From Arenibacter aquaticus (GTDB taxonomy: Bacteria; Bacteroidota; Bacteroidia; Flavobacteriales; Flavobacteriaceae): DNA of 64,000 nt. The DNA is taken from the NCBI RefSeq assembly GCF_003957295.1, contig NZ_RQPJ01000002.1, forward strand, positions 496,001 through 560,000, read 5' to 3'. Shown here one piece after another: positions 7,099 to 16,009 of the stretch; the first letter of the stretch is position 1; the number at the start of each line of letters is the position of its first letter. The position numbers were made by a program, and so were the translations under genes. Under the pieces are notes generated by a model that made no database searches, had not been told where the DNA came from, and saw only the letters and a list, made by a program, of their open reading frames with translations.

Positions 7099-8193
7099 TT
7101 ACTCCGCTAGATTGGCCTTCTTTTTTGCCGCCTCGTTACGATCAATGGTATGTCCGGGCCTTGTCCATTTTGGTTTTTCACCTTTCGCCTGGAATTGGGA
7201 CTCTTCGGCCTCCACGGTTTTAGGTTGCGATACCTTAGTAAAGGGTTTCTGGGGATTAAGCCCCAAAAGCTTAAACATCTCCATATCCTCATTTACATCC
7301 GGGTTGGGCGTGGTAAGCAATTTGTCACCGGCAAAAATAGAATTGGCTCCGGCAAAGAAGCACATGGCCTGTCCTTCCCTGCTCATTTGGGTTCTACCGG
7401 CAGATAATCGTACTTGTGTCTGCGGCATAATAATCCTGGTAGTGGCCACCATACGCACCATATCCCAGATAGGTATAGGAGGTAGGTCGGCCATTGGTGT
7501 ACCTTCAACGGCTACCAAGGCATTGATGGGAACGGATTCCGGTTGCGGATCCAAGGTAGAAAGGGCCACTAACATTCCTGCCCTGTCCTCCAAAGCCTCG
7601 CCCATACCTATAATACCCCCGCTACAAACGGTAACATTACTCTTACGTACATTATCTATAGTATCCAAACGATCTTTAAAGGCACGGGTAGAGATTACAT
7701 CCTTATAATAGTCCTCGGAGGTGTCCAAATTGTGGTTGTAGGCGTATAATCCGGCCTCGGCCAAACGCTGGGCCTGATTTTCTGTAATCATTCCCAGGGT
7801 ACAACATACTTCCATGTCCAACTTGTTAATGGTACGTACCATCTCCAACACCTGATCAAACTCAGGTCCGTCCTTAACATTTCTCCAAGCGGCACCCATA
7901 CACACCCTGGAACTACCAGAGGATTTAGCGCGCAAAGCCTGTGCCTTTACCTGTGAAACCGACATAAGGTCATTGCCCTCCACATTGGTATGGTAGCGAG
8001 CAGCCTGTGGACAATAGCCGCAATCCTCGGGACATCCGCCAGTTTTTATAGACAACAAAGTAGACACCTGCACCGTATTGGGATCGTGATACTCCCTATG
8101 TACTGTTGCCGCCTCATAGAGCAGCTCCATAAACGGTTTATTGTAAATATCCAGTATTTCCTGTTTGGTCCAATTATGTCTTACTTCGCTCAT
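7099..8193 (-). CDS. bioB: biotin synthase BioB
   Basis: This radical-SAM enzyme inserts sulfur into dethiobiotin in the last step of biotin synthesis. The [4Fe-4S]/SAM motif is C54-PED-C58-GY-C61 (C-X3-C-X2-C), followed by PQAARYHT. SRVCMGAAWRN and ASCC-equivalent CCTLGMI segments hold cysteines expected for the [2Fe-2S] cluster. The 364-residue length includes a C-terminal tail of roughly 45 polar residues after LLGLNPQKPF (rich in Lys, Glu and Ala) that lies beyond the TIM barrel. It is separated from the rest of the biotin cluster by 388 bases containing a palindromic repeat, so it may have its own promoter. Confidence 0.97.
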   Translation of the reverse strand: MSEVRHNWTKQEILDIYNKPFMELLYEAATVHREYHDPNTVQVSTLLSIKTGGCPEDCGYCPQAARYHTNVEGNDLMSVSQVKAQALRAKSSGSSRVCMGAAWRNVKDGPEFDQVLEMVRTINKLDMEVCCTLGMITENQAQRLAEAGLYAYNHNLDTSEDYYKDVISTRAFKDRLDTIDNVRKSNVTVCSGGIIGMGEALEDRAGMLVALSTLDPQPESVPINALVAVEGTPMADLPPIPIWDMVRMVATTRIIMPQTQVRLSAGRTQMSREGQAMCFFAGANSIFAGDKLLTTPNPDVNEDMEMFKLLGLNPQKPFTKVSQPKTVEAEESQFQAKGEKPKWTRPGHTIDRNEAAKKKANLAE

Positions 8194-8581
8194 ACTTTTT
8201 AGTTCTTATCTGGGGCTTCCCCCGGCTTCCTTGCCTTTCTCCTGCAAGGTGTAGACCTACAAGGTCTTCAAGACCTTGCAGGTCCTACTTGTAGGTGTTT
8301 GACGAGCAAGGAAGCCGGGGTCGGGCTAACCGCTATATCTTTTTGTAATTACTTCGCCATGGCTCCATAATCCCAAAAAGGATGTCGCTATTATCCCTAA
8401 GCCAACATTGGTTTAGGGGTCAAAAATAACCTATAATCCGCAAAAATTGCAATAAACCATTCCTTAAATTAGTGGATTACACTTTTAAAAGGCCTCAAAA
8501 TACGTTTCCTCTTATGGGAATCAACACTTCGGAAAAGAAACTTAACGCTTGGAGAGTTATCTATGGATAATACATATTCCG
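8194..8581. other. 388-base intergenic region between ketoacyl-synthase gene and bioB
   Basis: It contains the compound palindromic element at 8220-8320 (listed separately) just upstream of bioB. The remaining 260 bases show no open frame, RNA motif or clear promoter that I can support. Confidence 0.5.
8220..8320. repeat. REP/BIME-like compound palindrome upstream of bioB
   Basis: There are nested perfect inverted repeats: outer arms CCCCGGCTTCCTTGC (8220-8234 with 8306-8320, 15 bp), a middle pair CCTGCAAGGT / ACCTTGCAGG (8241-8250 with 8273-8282), a core AAGGTCTT-C-AAGACCTT (8261-8277), and a further ACCTACA / TGTAGGT pair (8255-8261 with 8290-8296) that competes with the middle one. Arms are more GC-rich than the surroundings. 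This is the form of interspersed extragenic palindromes spread by REP-associated transposases; no transposase is in the window. Confidence 0.75.
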
Positions 8582-9748
8582 CTATTTGCTTAGCAGAACA
8601 CTCACCGCATTCCCGCCAAAACCAACTGCATTCACCAATACTTTGTTAATCTGTTTTGGAACGGCATCATAGGTTACAAAAGGTACGCCTACAAACTCTT
8701 GGTGCCGCAACATTAAAACTGCCAATTCCAAACTTAACATCCCGGAGGTCCCAAATGAATGCCCCACCTTCCATTTATTGGTTGTCAAAGCCGGTACAAC
8801 TTCTCCAAATACTTTTTTTATGGCCCTAACTTCGGACAGATCCCCTTTAATGGTACCTGGAGCGTGCAACACTACAACATCTACCTCTTTAGGATCTATC
8901 CCTTCCAAGGCCATTTTCATGGATCGCTGAAAACAAACGGCATCAGAGGATATGCTAATATTGTGTTTTAGAATCTCGGTAGCATACCCCAATCCTTCAA
9001 TACGGGCAAGGGCATCCTTAACATTACCTCTTTCCAAACACGCCATGGAGGCCGCTTCGCCCAAAACCATGGTATTTTGTTTTTTATCCAAATCCAATGC
9101 CCTACAAGGGTAACCTCCGGGGTCGTTGGACGCAAACCGGGAATAAACTTTTAAAGCCTTCATCTGTGCAATGGTAAAGGGCGTTAAGGGTGCCTCGCTA
9201 CCCCCTACCAGAAATTTATTGGCCATACCACTTTTAAGCCAAGCTACCCCGTTCAAGAGGGAATGCAAGGCGGTGGAACAGGTAATGGAATGCGATATTT
9301 CCGGGCCTTGGGTCTGTAGGTCATGGGCCACCCAAGAAGAGATATTCCCCAAAGTGGTAGTAGGGGAAGACAAGGTAGAGGCCTCGCCATTTTCTACAAA
9401 TTCGGCATGATACTTCTCAAAAAGCCCTGTAGCCCCTCTGGAAGAGCCTATATTTACTCCAAAGTCGGCATCTTGCCAACCAGCTTCCGCAATAGCCTTC
9501 CTGGAGGCATGGAGCGCGTAAATCACCGTCTCGTCCAGATTTTGGTATTTGGGATCGGAATCCCTTACCGCTTTAACCTCTTTCATACATGATGCGGTCA
9601 AAGGGGCTACCCAAGCCATATGGGCACCAAAAGTTTTCTCCTGCAAACAATGTCCAGACTGCTTATAATTTTTCCAAGCCCCCTCTAGGGTTGTACCCAA
9701 TGGGGATACGGAAGACAAAGCGGTAATATAAATAGGTTGGTTCTCCAT
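8582..9748 (-). CDS. beta-ketoacyl-ACP synthase-like protein of the biotin cluster
   Basis: The 388-residue protein has the thiolase fold of KAS I/II. The nucleophile is C157 in HSITCSTALHSL. K325 and H330 (NKWKVGHSFGTSG) match FabF K335 and H340. The other catalytic His is not where it should be: the usual NAHGT reads HAPGT at 295-299, so Pro replaces the His before GT and a His sits two residues earlier. It lies 3 bases downstream of bioA, so co-transcription is near certain. With no bioC, bioH or bioZ in the window, a role in making or loading the pimeloyl precursor is an attractive inference. Confidence 0.88.
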   Translation of the reverse strand: MENQPIYITALSSVSPLGTTLEGAWKNYKQSGHCLQEKTFGAHMAWVAPLTASCMKEVKAVRDSDPKYQNLDETVIYALHASRKAIAEAGWQDADFGVNIGSSRGATGLFEKYHAEFVENGEASTLSSPTTTLGNISSWVAHDLQTQGPEISHSITCSTALHSLLNGVAWLKSGMANKFLVGGSEAPLTPFTIAQMKALKVYSRFASNDPGGYPCRALDLDKKQNTMVLGEAASMACLERGNVKDALARIEGLGYATEILKHNISISSDAVCFQRSMKMALEGIDPKEVDVVVLHAPGTIKGDLSEVRAIKKVFGEVVPALTTNKWKVGHSFGTSGMLSLELAVLMLRHQEFVGVPFVTYDAVPKQINKVLVNAVGFGGNAVSVLLSK

Positions 9749-9751
9749 GGA

Positions 9752-11020
9752 TTAAAAATTAGCCAGCACTTCCTTTATGCTACTGTAAATCTTTTGCATT
9801 TGCTCCTTGGTCGTGATATAGGGCGCCAAAATATAAATGGTATTCCCAAGAGGCCTAAGAAAAACCCCTGAGTCCATAAAATGCTTGAACAGTTTATCCC
9901 TAACATTTCCATAACGCTCCATGGCAATATTAAGATCCAAAGCGTAGATAACCCCAATTTGCCTAGTGGCCGCTACTTTTGGATGGTCCTTTATTTCGGC
10001 ATCAAACTCCTGGTGCCACTGTATTATTCGACTTATATTTTTTTGAATTGCCTCCGATTTTAGCAATTCTATTCCCGCCAAAGCCGCAGAACAGGCCAAG
10101 GGATTTGCCGTATAGGTATGCCCGTGAAAAAGCCCCTTTGCAATATCATCGCTATAAAAAGCATCGTAAACCTCTTGAGTACAGCTGGTCACCGCCATGG
10201 GGAGCATCCCTGCCGTAAGGGCCTTGGACATACATATAATATCGGGCTTCACCTCCATATAATCGGAAGCAAAGTGCTTTCCGGTTTTTCCAAATCCCGT
10301 CATCACCTCATCGGCTATGGCCAATACGCCATGGGACTTTATGAGCTTCAAAATTTTCTCCAAATGTTCCGCCCGGTGCATTTTCATGGCTGCTGCACCC
10401 TGCACTAATGGCTCGTAGATAAACCCGGCTATAAAACCAAGATCTATATTGTTTTCCAAATCATGCAAGAGGCTGCCAATATTGTCATCCGTGGGAACAG
10501 GAATCCTCTTTACCTCGATAAAATAATCCTCGAACGGACCATTATATACGGACAGGCTGGAGACCGACATAGCGCCAAAGGTATCACCGTGAAAACCATC
10601 TTCAAAAGCCAATAGAACAGAACGCTTTTTCCCTTTATTGTGGTGATACTGCAAAGCCATCTTTATCCCAATCTCGGTAGAGGTGGAACCATTATCCGAA
10701 AAAAACAATTTTTCCTGATTGGCTGGCAAGAGCGGAATCAATGCTTCGGACAACGCTACGGCCGGTTCATGGGTAAATCCACTAAAGACAACTTGGTCCA
10801 ATCGTTGCATTTGTTGATATACCCGATCAATAATCGCTTCATTGCAATGACCGTACATGGCGGTATACCAAGAAGAAATACCATCTATATACTCCTTTCC
10901 ATTTTCATCGTACAATACGGCCCCCTTTGCCTTGCTGATCCCAAGCATTTTAGGGTGCAGTTTGTGCTGGGTAAGCGGATGCCAAAGATGCTTCTCATCC
11001 CTTTCCGATAGACTTTTCAA
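9752..11020 (-). CDS. bioA: adenosylmethionine-8-amino-7-oxononanoate aminotransferase BioA
   Basis: This PLP enzyme converts KAPA to DAPA using SAM as amino donor. The 422 residues include the opening HLWHPLTQH, GISSWYTAMYGHCN, the PLP-phosphate region SDNGSTSTEIGIKMALQYH, the Asp of ADEVMTGFGKTG, and the Schiff-base Lys in CMSKALTAGMLPMA. EPLVQGAAAMKMH is typical of BioA rather than of other class III aminotransferases. It begins 138 bases after bioD ends, so an internal promoter is possible, and it is followed at 3 bases by the ketoacyl-synthase gene. Confidence 0.96.
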   Translation of the reverse strand: MKSLSERDEKHLWHPLTQHKLHPKMLGISKAKGAVLYDENGKEYIDGISSWYTAMYGHCNEAIIDRVYQQMQRLDQVVFSGFTHEPAVALSEALIPLLPANQEKLFFSDNGSTSTEIGIKMALQYHHNKGKKRSVLLAFEDGFHGDTFGAMSVSSLSVYNGPFEDYFIEVKRIPVPTDDNIGSLLHDLENNIDLGFIAGFIYEPLVQGAAAMKMHRAEHLEKILKLIKSHGVLAIADEVMTGFGKTGKHFASDYMEVKPDIICMSKALTAGMLPMAVTSCTQEVYDAFYSDDIAKGLFHGHTYTANPLACSAALAGIELLKSEAIQKNISRIIQWHQEFDAEIKDHPKVAATRQIGVIYALDLNIAMERYGNVRDKLFKHFMDSGVFLRPLGNTIYILAPYITTKEQMQKIYSSIKEVLANF

Positions 11021-11158
11021 TTGACTAAGCTTTTTAAATTGCGGTGCAAAGATGGGGAATAATGACTTAAAACACTACCCCTATCCGGTTTCATTTTAGG
11101 ATATCATACAAACCCATTCCCGTTAAAACACTAGGAGTGGCACCGGCAACCTAAGGTT

Positions 11159-11770
11159 TTACAAAGCCAACAATGCAGGACGTAGTTCTGCTGCGTATTT
11201 CTTTATCACCTCCTTGTTCAGGGTATCCTCATGGCCAATTCTGCCCAAAACCGGAACCCCTGTTGTCTTGGTTATAATTTCTTCAGAAGTAGGATTAGGC
11301 TCCCCATTATATAGAACGGCCACATCATAACCCTTTAATAATAACCATTTTATTGTCAGTAGCGAATGATTGATACTTCCCAAATAATGCTTTACCACTA
11401 CAATTACTTGATATGTAGGCATAATAATATCCAGAATAGTATCTGTATTATTTAAGGGAACCAATATACCGCCAGCCCCTTCAATAACCATATGATTTTC
11501 ACTTTTGGGCTCCTGTATTTTATTATGGTCTATATATACACCTTCTAAATCGGCTGCCGCATGTGGACTCATGGGAGCTTTCAAGGAATAACTACTCTTA
11601 TGCAAAACGGTTTTGGAGTTGGAAATTAATTCGGATATCGTTTCACTATCGGAATCATCCCCTGTTTGTACTGGTTTCCAATAATCTGCCTCCAAAGCTT
11701 CGACCATTACAGCCGAGGTAATGGTTTTACCTACGTCTGTAGATATTCCGGTCACAAAAAAATGTTTCAT
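11159..11770 (-). CDS. bioD: ATP-dependent dethiobiotin synthetase BioD
   Basis: BioD closes the ureido ring of biotin by carboxylating DAPA. The P-loop is GISTDVGKT (residues 8-16), the substrate Lys is in YWKPVQTGDD, and a second ATP-site motif is EGAGGILVPLN. At 203 residues it is slightly shorter than the E. coli enzyme, as is usual in Bacteroidota. It starts 1 base after the stop of the DUF2007 gene, so they share a transcript with bioF. Confidence 0.95.
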   Translation of the reverse strand: MKHFFVTGISTDVGKTITSAVMVEALEADYWKPVQTGDDSDSETISELISNSKTVLHKSSYSLKAPMSPHAAADLEGVYIDHNKIQEPKSENHMVIEGAGGILVPLNNTDTILDIIMPTYQVIVVVKHYLGSINHSLLTIKWLLLKGYDVAVLYNGEPNPTSEEIITKTTGVPVLGRIGHEDTLNKEVIKKYAAELRPALLAL

Positions 11771-11771
11771 T

Positions 11772-12158
11772 CTAATCTGGTTCTGTTATGAATTCACAAT
11801 TTAGACATTTATACTTTCTTTTTTCAAAAAAAGGAAAAAGTTTATAAAAAAGTCCTTTCCTGTTATAATAAATCTCCATTCTCCTTGCCTTGCAATTGGG
11901 GCAGACCCTAAGGTTACCTTGGTCATCCACAGCATAGGCCCGGACCTCATTGTAGATATCGGTGGCCCTCCCCCTATCTGAATAATACACCTGTAGTTTA
12001 ACTCCTCCTATGGCATTGCTGATCATCGGGTCCGAGTTAAGGGTATTCTCGTCCCTTAAAAATACTGGGATACCGTCCGACTCCAGTTGGCCCTTTAATA
12101 TTTGCACATCGGCTACATATTCAAAGGTAGCCAGGGTATAAAATTCCGGTATCGACAT
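11772..12158 (-). CDS. DUF2007 domain protein with C-terminal zinc ribbon
   Basis: The 128-residue cytoplasmic protein starts with a DUF2007 (GlnB-like, putative signal-transducing) domain: FYTLATFEYVADVQILKGQL through GIPVFLRDE, to about residue 80. A treble of cysteines follows, CPNCKARRM and YKCLNCEF, forming a CxxC...CxxC zinc ribbon at about 92-125. It sits between bioF (10 bases upstream) and bioD (1 base downstream), which makes it part of the biotin transcript, but the family has no known biotin role. Function is unknown. Confidence 0.82.
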   Translation of the reverse strand: MSIPEFYTLATFEYVADVQILKGQLESDGIPVFLRDENTLNSDPMISNAIGGVKLQVYYSDRGRATDIYNEVRAYAVDDQGNLRVCPNCKARRMEIYYNRKGLFYKLFPFFEKRKYKCLNCEFITEPD

Positions 12159-12168
12159 AAATAAGAGT

Positions 12169-13317
12169 TTATAATAATTTGGACAGGGCTAAAAGCACCT
12201 CTTTTATTTCTTTTTCGGTATTAAAACCATGCAGGCAAAACCGCAAACGCTCCTTGCCCTGGGGAACCGTGGGAGACATTATAGGTCTCACATCAAATCC
12301 CTTCTCTTGCAATTGCGAGGCGCAAGCCTTTACCTTTTCATTGCCCGCTACCACGCAACAGTGTACGGCAGAATTACTAGGTATAAAATGGGCCTCTAGA
12401 TCCAATGCCCTAAGTTGATCCTTAAAAAAAGTAATATTTTCTACTAACGACTGTTGTTCTGTTTGGGAACTCGACAAAAATTCAAAGGCCGCCTGTATAG
12501 TTGCCAAGGAATGCGGTGGCATGGCTGTTGTATAAATAAAACTACGGGCAAAATTTACCAAAAAACGTTTTAGTGCCTCATTACCCAATACAGCCGCTCC
12601 ATGACATCCCATGGCCTTTCCAAAGGTGACTACAGTGGCAAATACCCTGTCTTCCAAATTCAATTCATTTAGTAGACCTGTCCCCTTTTTACCAAAAACC
12701 CCAATGGCATGTGCCTCGTCCAAGACCAGATAAACTCCCTTGTTCTCACACAGTACCACCAAAGCTTCCAAATCCGGGGAATCCCCGTCCATGGAAAAAA
12801 CCGATTCGGTTACCACATAGATATCACTATCAACTTTAGACTGCTGCACCCGATCTATCTGCTTACTTAAATGTTCCAATTTGTTATGCCTAAACTTAAA
12901 GCTTTGGGCACGCCCCATGGCAATACCATCCCTTATACTGGCGTGGCACAACTCATCATAAAAAACTACATCAGTGCGTTGGGGAACAGCACTGAAGAAC
13001 CCTATATTGGCATCATATCCAGAGTTGAACAGAAGTGCTGCCGGATTGCCAAAATAGTCTGCCAAAAAAGACTCCAACTCCACGTGCAATGCCTTGTTGC
13101 CTGTTAACAGACGGGAACCAGTAGCCCCGTTGAAAACACCATTCCCGGTTTCCATAACCCTAATGGCTTCTTCAAGAATACCCCTCTTTCTGGCAAAGCC
13201 CAGATAGTCATTGGAAGAAAAATCTACCAGCCCATTGGGCACGGACAATTTTCGCAATGCATTGCCTGCCTCCCTAGCGGAGAGTTTTGCCATCAATTTT
13301 TTTGGAAATTCGGTCAT
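12169..13317 (-). CDS. bioF: 8-amino-7-oxononanoate synthase BioF
   Basis: This PLP enzyme condenses pimeloyl-ACP (or -CoA) with alanine to KAPA, the first committed step of the biotin rings. The 382 residues include VDFSSNDYLGFA, TGSRLLTGNKALH, the PLP-ring His in DELCHASIRDG, the Asp of LVLDEAHAIGVFG (D200) and the Schiff-base Lys K234 in VTFGKAMGCHG. It is the first gene of the biotin cluster. The ATG at 13317 lies only 4 bases after an exact -7 box, so the mRNA may be leaderless or nearly so. A second Met at residue 9 is an alternative start. Confidence 0.96.
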   Translation of the reverse strand: MTEFPKKLMAKLSAREAGNALRKLSVPNGLVDFSSNDYLGFARKRGILEEAIRVMETGNGVFNGATGSRLLTGNKALHVELESFLADYFGNPAALLFNSGYDANIGFFSAVPQRTDVVFYDELCHASIRDGIAMGRAQSFKFRHNKLEHLSKQIDRVQQSKVDSDIYVVTESVFSMDGDSPDLEALVVLCENKGVYLVLDEAHAIGVFGKKGTGLLNELNLEDRVFATVVTFGKAMGCHGAAVLGNEALKRFLVNFARSFIYTTAMPPHSLATIQAAFEFLSSSQTEQQSLVENITFFKDQLRALDLEAHFIPSNSAVHCCVVAGNEKVKACASQLQEKGFDVRPIMSPTVPQGKERLRFCLHGFNTEKEIKEVLLALSKLL

Positions 13318-13321
13318 ATTA

Positions 13322-13329
13322 CAAATGTA
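13322..13329 (-). promoter_or_regulatory. -7 box of biotin operon
   Basis: TACATTTG on the minus strand is an exact TAnnTTTG match, ending 4 bases before the bioF ATG. The implied start of transcription is at or next to the start codon. No BirA-type palindrome is visible around it. Confidence 0.45.
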
Positions 13330-13435
13330 GCATATCCTGTATTTAAATAGTATATTCGTTTTTAAAAGCTAATAAAATGGGAAGCAATTTTTGCTTACCG
13401 CTACATTATTTTTCAGAACCACTGTTTACAACAAA

Positions 13436-15244
13436 ATGAAAACCACAGTCCTTAGCCTGCTACTCCTTGCCTTGGCAATAAACGTATATGGCCAAACCAA
13501 CCGTTATACCATTTCCTTTGATAATGCCGTACATCATGAGGCAGAGATCACCGCCACCTTTCCCGATTTGGATCCAGGTCCCCTATCGGTTCGTATGGGC
13601 CGCTCCTCCCCTGGACGCTACGCCCTGCACGAGTTTGCAAAAAACGTTTATAATTTTAAGGCTACGGATAGCAAGGGAAAGGTCTTGGAAATCCTCAGGC
13701 CAAACCCTTATCAATGGGACATTAAAGACCATGATGGAGAAGTTAATATCAGCTACACCCTTTTTGCCAATCGCGGGGATGGAACCTATTCACAAATTGA
13801 TGAGACCCATGCACACTTAAATATTCCGGCCACCTTTATGTATGTCAACGAGCTGGGCAATCGGCAGATTGAAGTAGATTTTAATCCACGGGAAGACCTC
13901 AACTGGAAAGTAGCCACCCAGATGCCAAAGGTTACAGGCCACACCTATACAGCACCCAATTTGCAATATTTTATGGACAGCCCCACGGAAATTAGCGACT
14001 TTGGACAACGGGAATTTGTGGTAGACAACAACGGAAGTCCACAGACTATAGAATTTGTTCTGCACCATAATGGTACCCAAGCTGAACTGGACACCTATTT
14101 TGAACAGGTAAAAAAAGTGGTATTGGCCGAAAAGGACGTTTTTTCCCAATTGCCACAGTACGATTATGGCAAGTACACCTTCTTGGCATGCTATATGCCC
14201 AATGTCTCAGGCGATGGGATGGAACACCGGAATTCCACCATCCTTACCGATAGGGAGGGGCTGGCAGAAGGGGGCATGAAAAATAACATTGGAACCGTTG
14301 CCCATGAATTTTTCCACGGATGGAACGTGGAAAGAATACGCCCTAAATCCCTAGAGCCCTTTAATTTCGATCAGGCCAATATGAGTGGGGAACTATGGTT
14401 TGCCGAAGGTTTTACCAGTTACTACACCAACCTTACCCTATGCAGGGCCGGCATCATAAGCCCCAAAGATTACATAGAGGGCCTTAAGGGCACTTTCAAT
14501 TATGTGTGGAATTCCCCAGCCCTACAGTTCTTTAACCCCATAGAAATGAGTTATCAGGCACCCTTTGTGGACGCGGCAACCTCCGTAGATCCCGTAAATA
14601 GAGACAATACCTTTGTTTCCTACTATTCCTATGGCAGTGTATTGGGATTGGCCCTAGACCTATCGTTGCGACAAAACAAACTGGATTTGGATGATTTCAT
14701 GAAATTGGTATGGAAGACCTATGGCAAACAAGAAATACCTTATACCCTTAGGGATTTACGTGAAACCCTGATACAATATGCCGGTAAGGAATTTGGAAAT
14801 CATTTTTTTGATCGTTATATCCATAACAGTGATATGCCCAATTATGAGGAGTTGTTCAAATCTGTTGGCGTAGTCCTAAAACGCCAGACCCACCAACCCT
14901 ATTTTGGGGCCAGTGTTGGCATCAACCAATTTGGGTCAGGTACCATACAAAAGAACACCCCAATTGGAGGACCTGCTTACCAGGCAGGTCTGGAAAATGG
15001 GGATGTTATCACCGCCATTAACAACATCCCTCTGACAGCAAATCAAAATTTTAAGGAGCTTATAGGGCAGTTTAAGGTAGGTGAAAGTATAAAAATAGCT
15101 TATACCCGCTTTGGTATGCCCAAAAACACCACCGTTACATTAACGTCAGATCCAACTTACACCATAGAATTAATGGAAAAGCACGGAAACAAACCGAGCA
15201 AAAAAATGCTTAAAAACAGAAAGGATTGGTTAAAGGTGGAATAA
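13436..15244 (+). CDS. exported M61 family metallopeptidase (glycyl aminopeptidase type) with PDZ domain
   Basis: I use the ATG at 13436 because it opens a normal signal peptide (MKTTVLSLLLLALAINVYGQ); the frame extends upstream to a TTG at 13391. The 602-residue protein has an N-terminal beta domain, the M61 catalytic core with zinc motif H290-EFF-H294 (VAHEFFHGWN) and the third-ligand Glu in LWFAEGFTSYY, plus GMEHRNST, which matches the substrate-binding GMEN motif of the family. A PDZ domain lies at about 475-565 (GGPAYQAGLENGDVITAINN). Likely a periplasmic peptidase. The next gene starts 1 base after its stop. Confidence 0.9.
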   Translation: MKTTVLSLLLLALAINVYGQTNRYTISFDNAVHHEAEITATFPDLDPGPLSVRMGRSSPGRYALHEFAKNVYNFKATDSKGKVLEILRPNPYQWDIKDHDGEVNISYTLFANRGDGTYSQIDETHAHLNIPATFMYVNELGNRQIEVDFNPREDLNWKVATQMPKVTGHTYTAPNLQYFMDSPTEISDFGQREFVVDNNGSPQTIEFVLHHNGTQAELDTYFEQVKKVVLAEKDVFSQLPQYDYGKYTFLACYMPNVSGDGMEHRNSTILTDREGLAEGGMKNNIGTVAHEFFHGWNVERIRPKSLEPFNFDQANMSGELWFAEGFTSYYTNLTLCRAGIISPKDYIEGLKGTFNYVWNSPALQFFNPIEMSYQAPFVDAATSVDPVNRDNTFVSYYSYGSVLGLALDLSLRQNKLDLDDFMKLVWKTYGKQEIPYTLRDLRETLIQYAGKEFGNHFFDRYIHNSDMPNYEELFKSVGVVLKRQTHQPYFGASVGINQFGSGTIQKNTPIGGPAYQAGLENGDVITAINNIPLTANQNFKELIGQFKVGESIKIAYTRFGMPKNTTVTLTSDPTYTIELMEKHGNKPSKKMLKNRKDWLKVE

Positions 15245-15245
15245 T

Positions 15246-15779
15246 ATGGCGATAATATACAGCGGTAGCACCAAACTTAGCCAGTTACAACAAATTCTGG
15301 ACCTACAACAACAGAACCTTATCACTAATGTAACTGACAACGAAAAGGAAAAGGAAGGCTTTGTTACGGTAGCCCATACCCTGGAACAGTTGACGGCAAT
15401 GAATGCAGCTTGCCCACATATTATAGCCCAAGACCAAGGGAAAGTGGTTGGTTACGCCCTATGTATGCACCCCCAATTTGGGAGCGACATTAAAGTATTA
15501 AAACCCATGTTCAATGAAATATCAAAAGTAATACCTAGGGAAGCTTCGTACATAGTTATGGGGCAGATTTGCATAGACAAGACCTACCGGCGGCAGGGCA
15601 TCTTCAGAAAACTGTATGAAGCTATGAAAAGTGCGGTTCAGCCTAGATTTAAGCAAATTATTACGGAGGTAGACGCTAGCAACCAACGTTCTTTAAATGC
15701 CCATTACGCAGTAGGGTTTAGGGATTTAAAAACCTATAGTGCCGGCGGACAGGATTGGAAATTAATTGTTTTGGACTAA
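15246..15779 (+). CDS. GNAT family N-acetyltransferase
   Basis: The 177-residue protein has the GNAT fold: the acetyl-CoA loop is in GQICIDKTYRRQGIFRKLYEAM (Q/R-x-x-G-x-G/A variant RRQGIF) and the C-terminal motif is DASNQRSLNAHYAVGFRDL. The substrate cannot be predicted. It begins 1 base after the M61 peptidase stop codon and shares its transcript and terminator. Confidence 0.85.
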   Translation: MAIIYSGSTKLSQLQQILDLQQQNLITNVTDNEKEKEGFVTVAHTLEQLTAMNAACPHIIAQDQGKVVGYALCMHPQFGSDIKVLKPMFNEISKVIPREASYIVMGQICIDKTYRRQGIFRKLYEAMKSAVQPRFKQIITEVDASNQRSLNAHYAVGFRDLKTYSAGGQDWKLIVLD

Positions 15780-15887
15780 AGCATTTATAGGAAGGTCAGC
15801 ACCAAGGCTTGAAGAGACAGCCTTTAATGTCATTTGCATAGCTACCCATAAACAAAGTAAAAGGGACCAAACAGAAGTAAAAAAAAC

Positions 15888-15929
15888 AAAAGCGATCCAA
15901 TAAAACTAAGTTTATCGGATCGCTTTTTA
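15888..15929. terminator. bidirectional terminator between GNAT gene and TonB receptor
   Basis: The stem AAAAGCGATCC / GGATCGCTTTT (15888-15898 with 15917-15927) has a run of T on both strands (TTTTTAT to the right, TTTTGTTTTTTTT to the left), serving both convergent transcripts. Confidence 0.85.
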
Positions 15930-16009
15930 TAAATTACAACTAAAAATGATTTAGTTTTTCAGAGTCTGGTCAAAATACAGAGACTTTAATTTCTTTGCCC
16001 CATTCCTAA

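Noticed and set aside
7076-7708. 210-codon plus-strand frame opposite bioB
   Set aside because: It is antisense to a certain gene, has no family features, and arises from the codon pattern of bioB.
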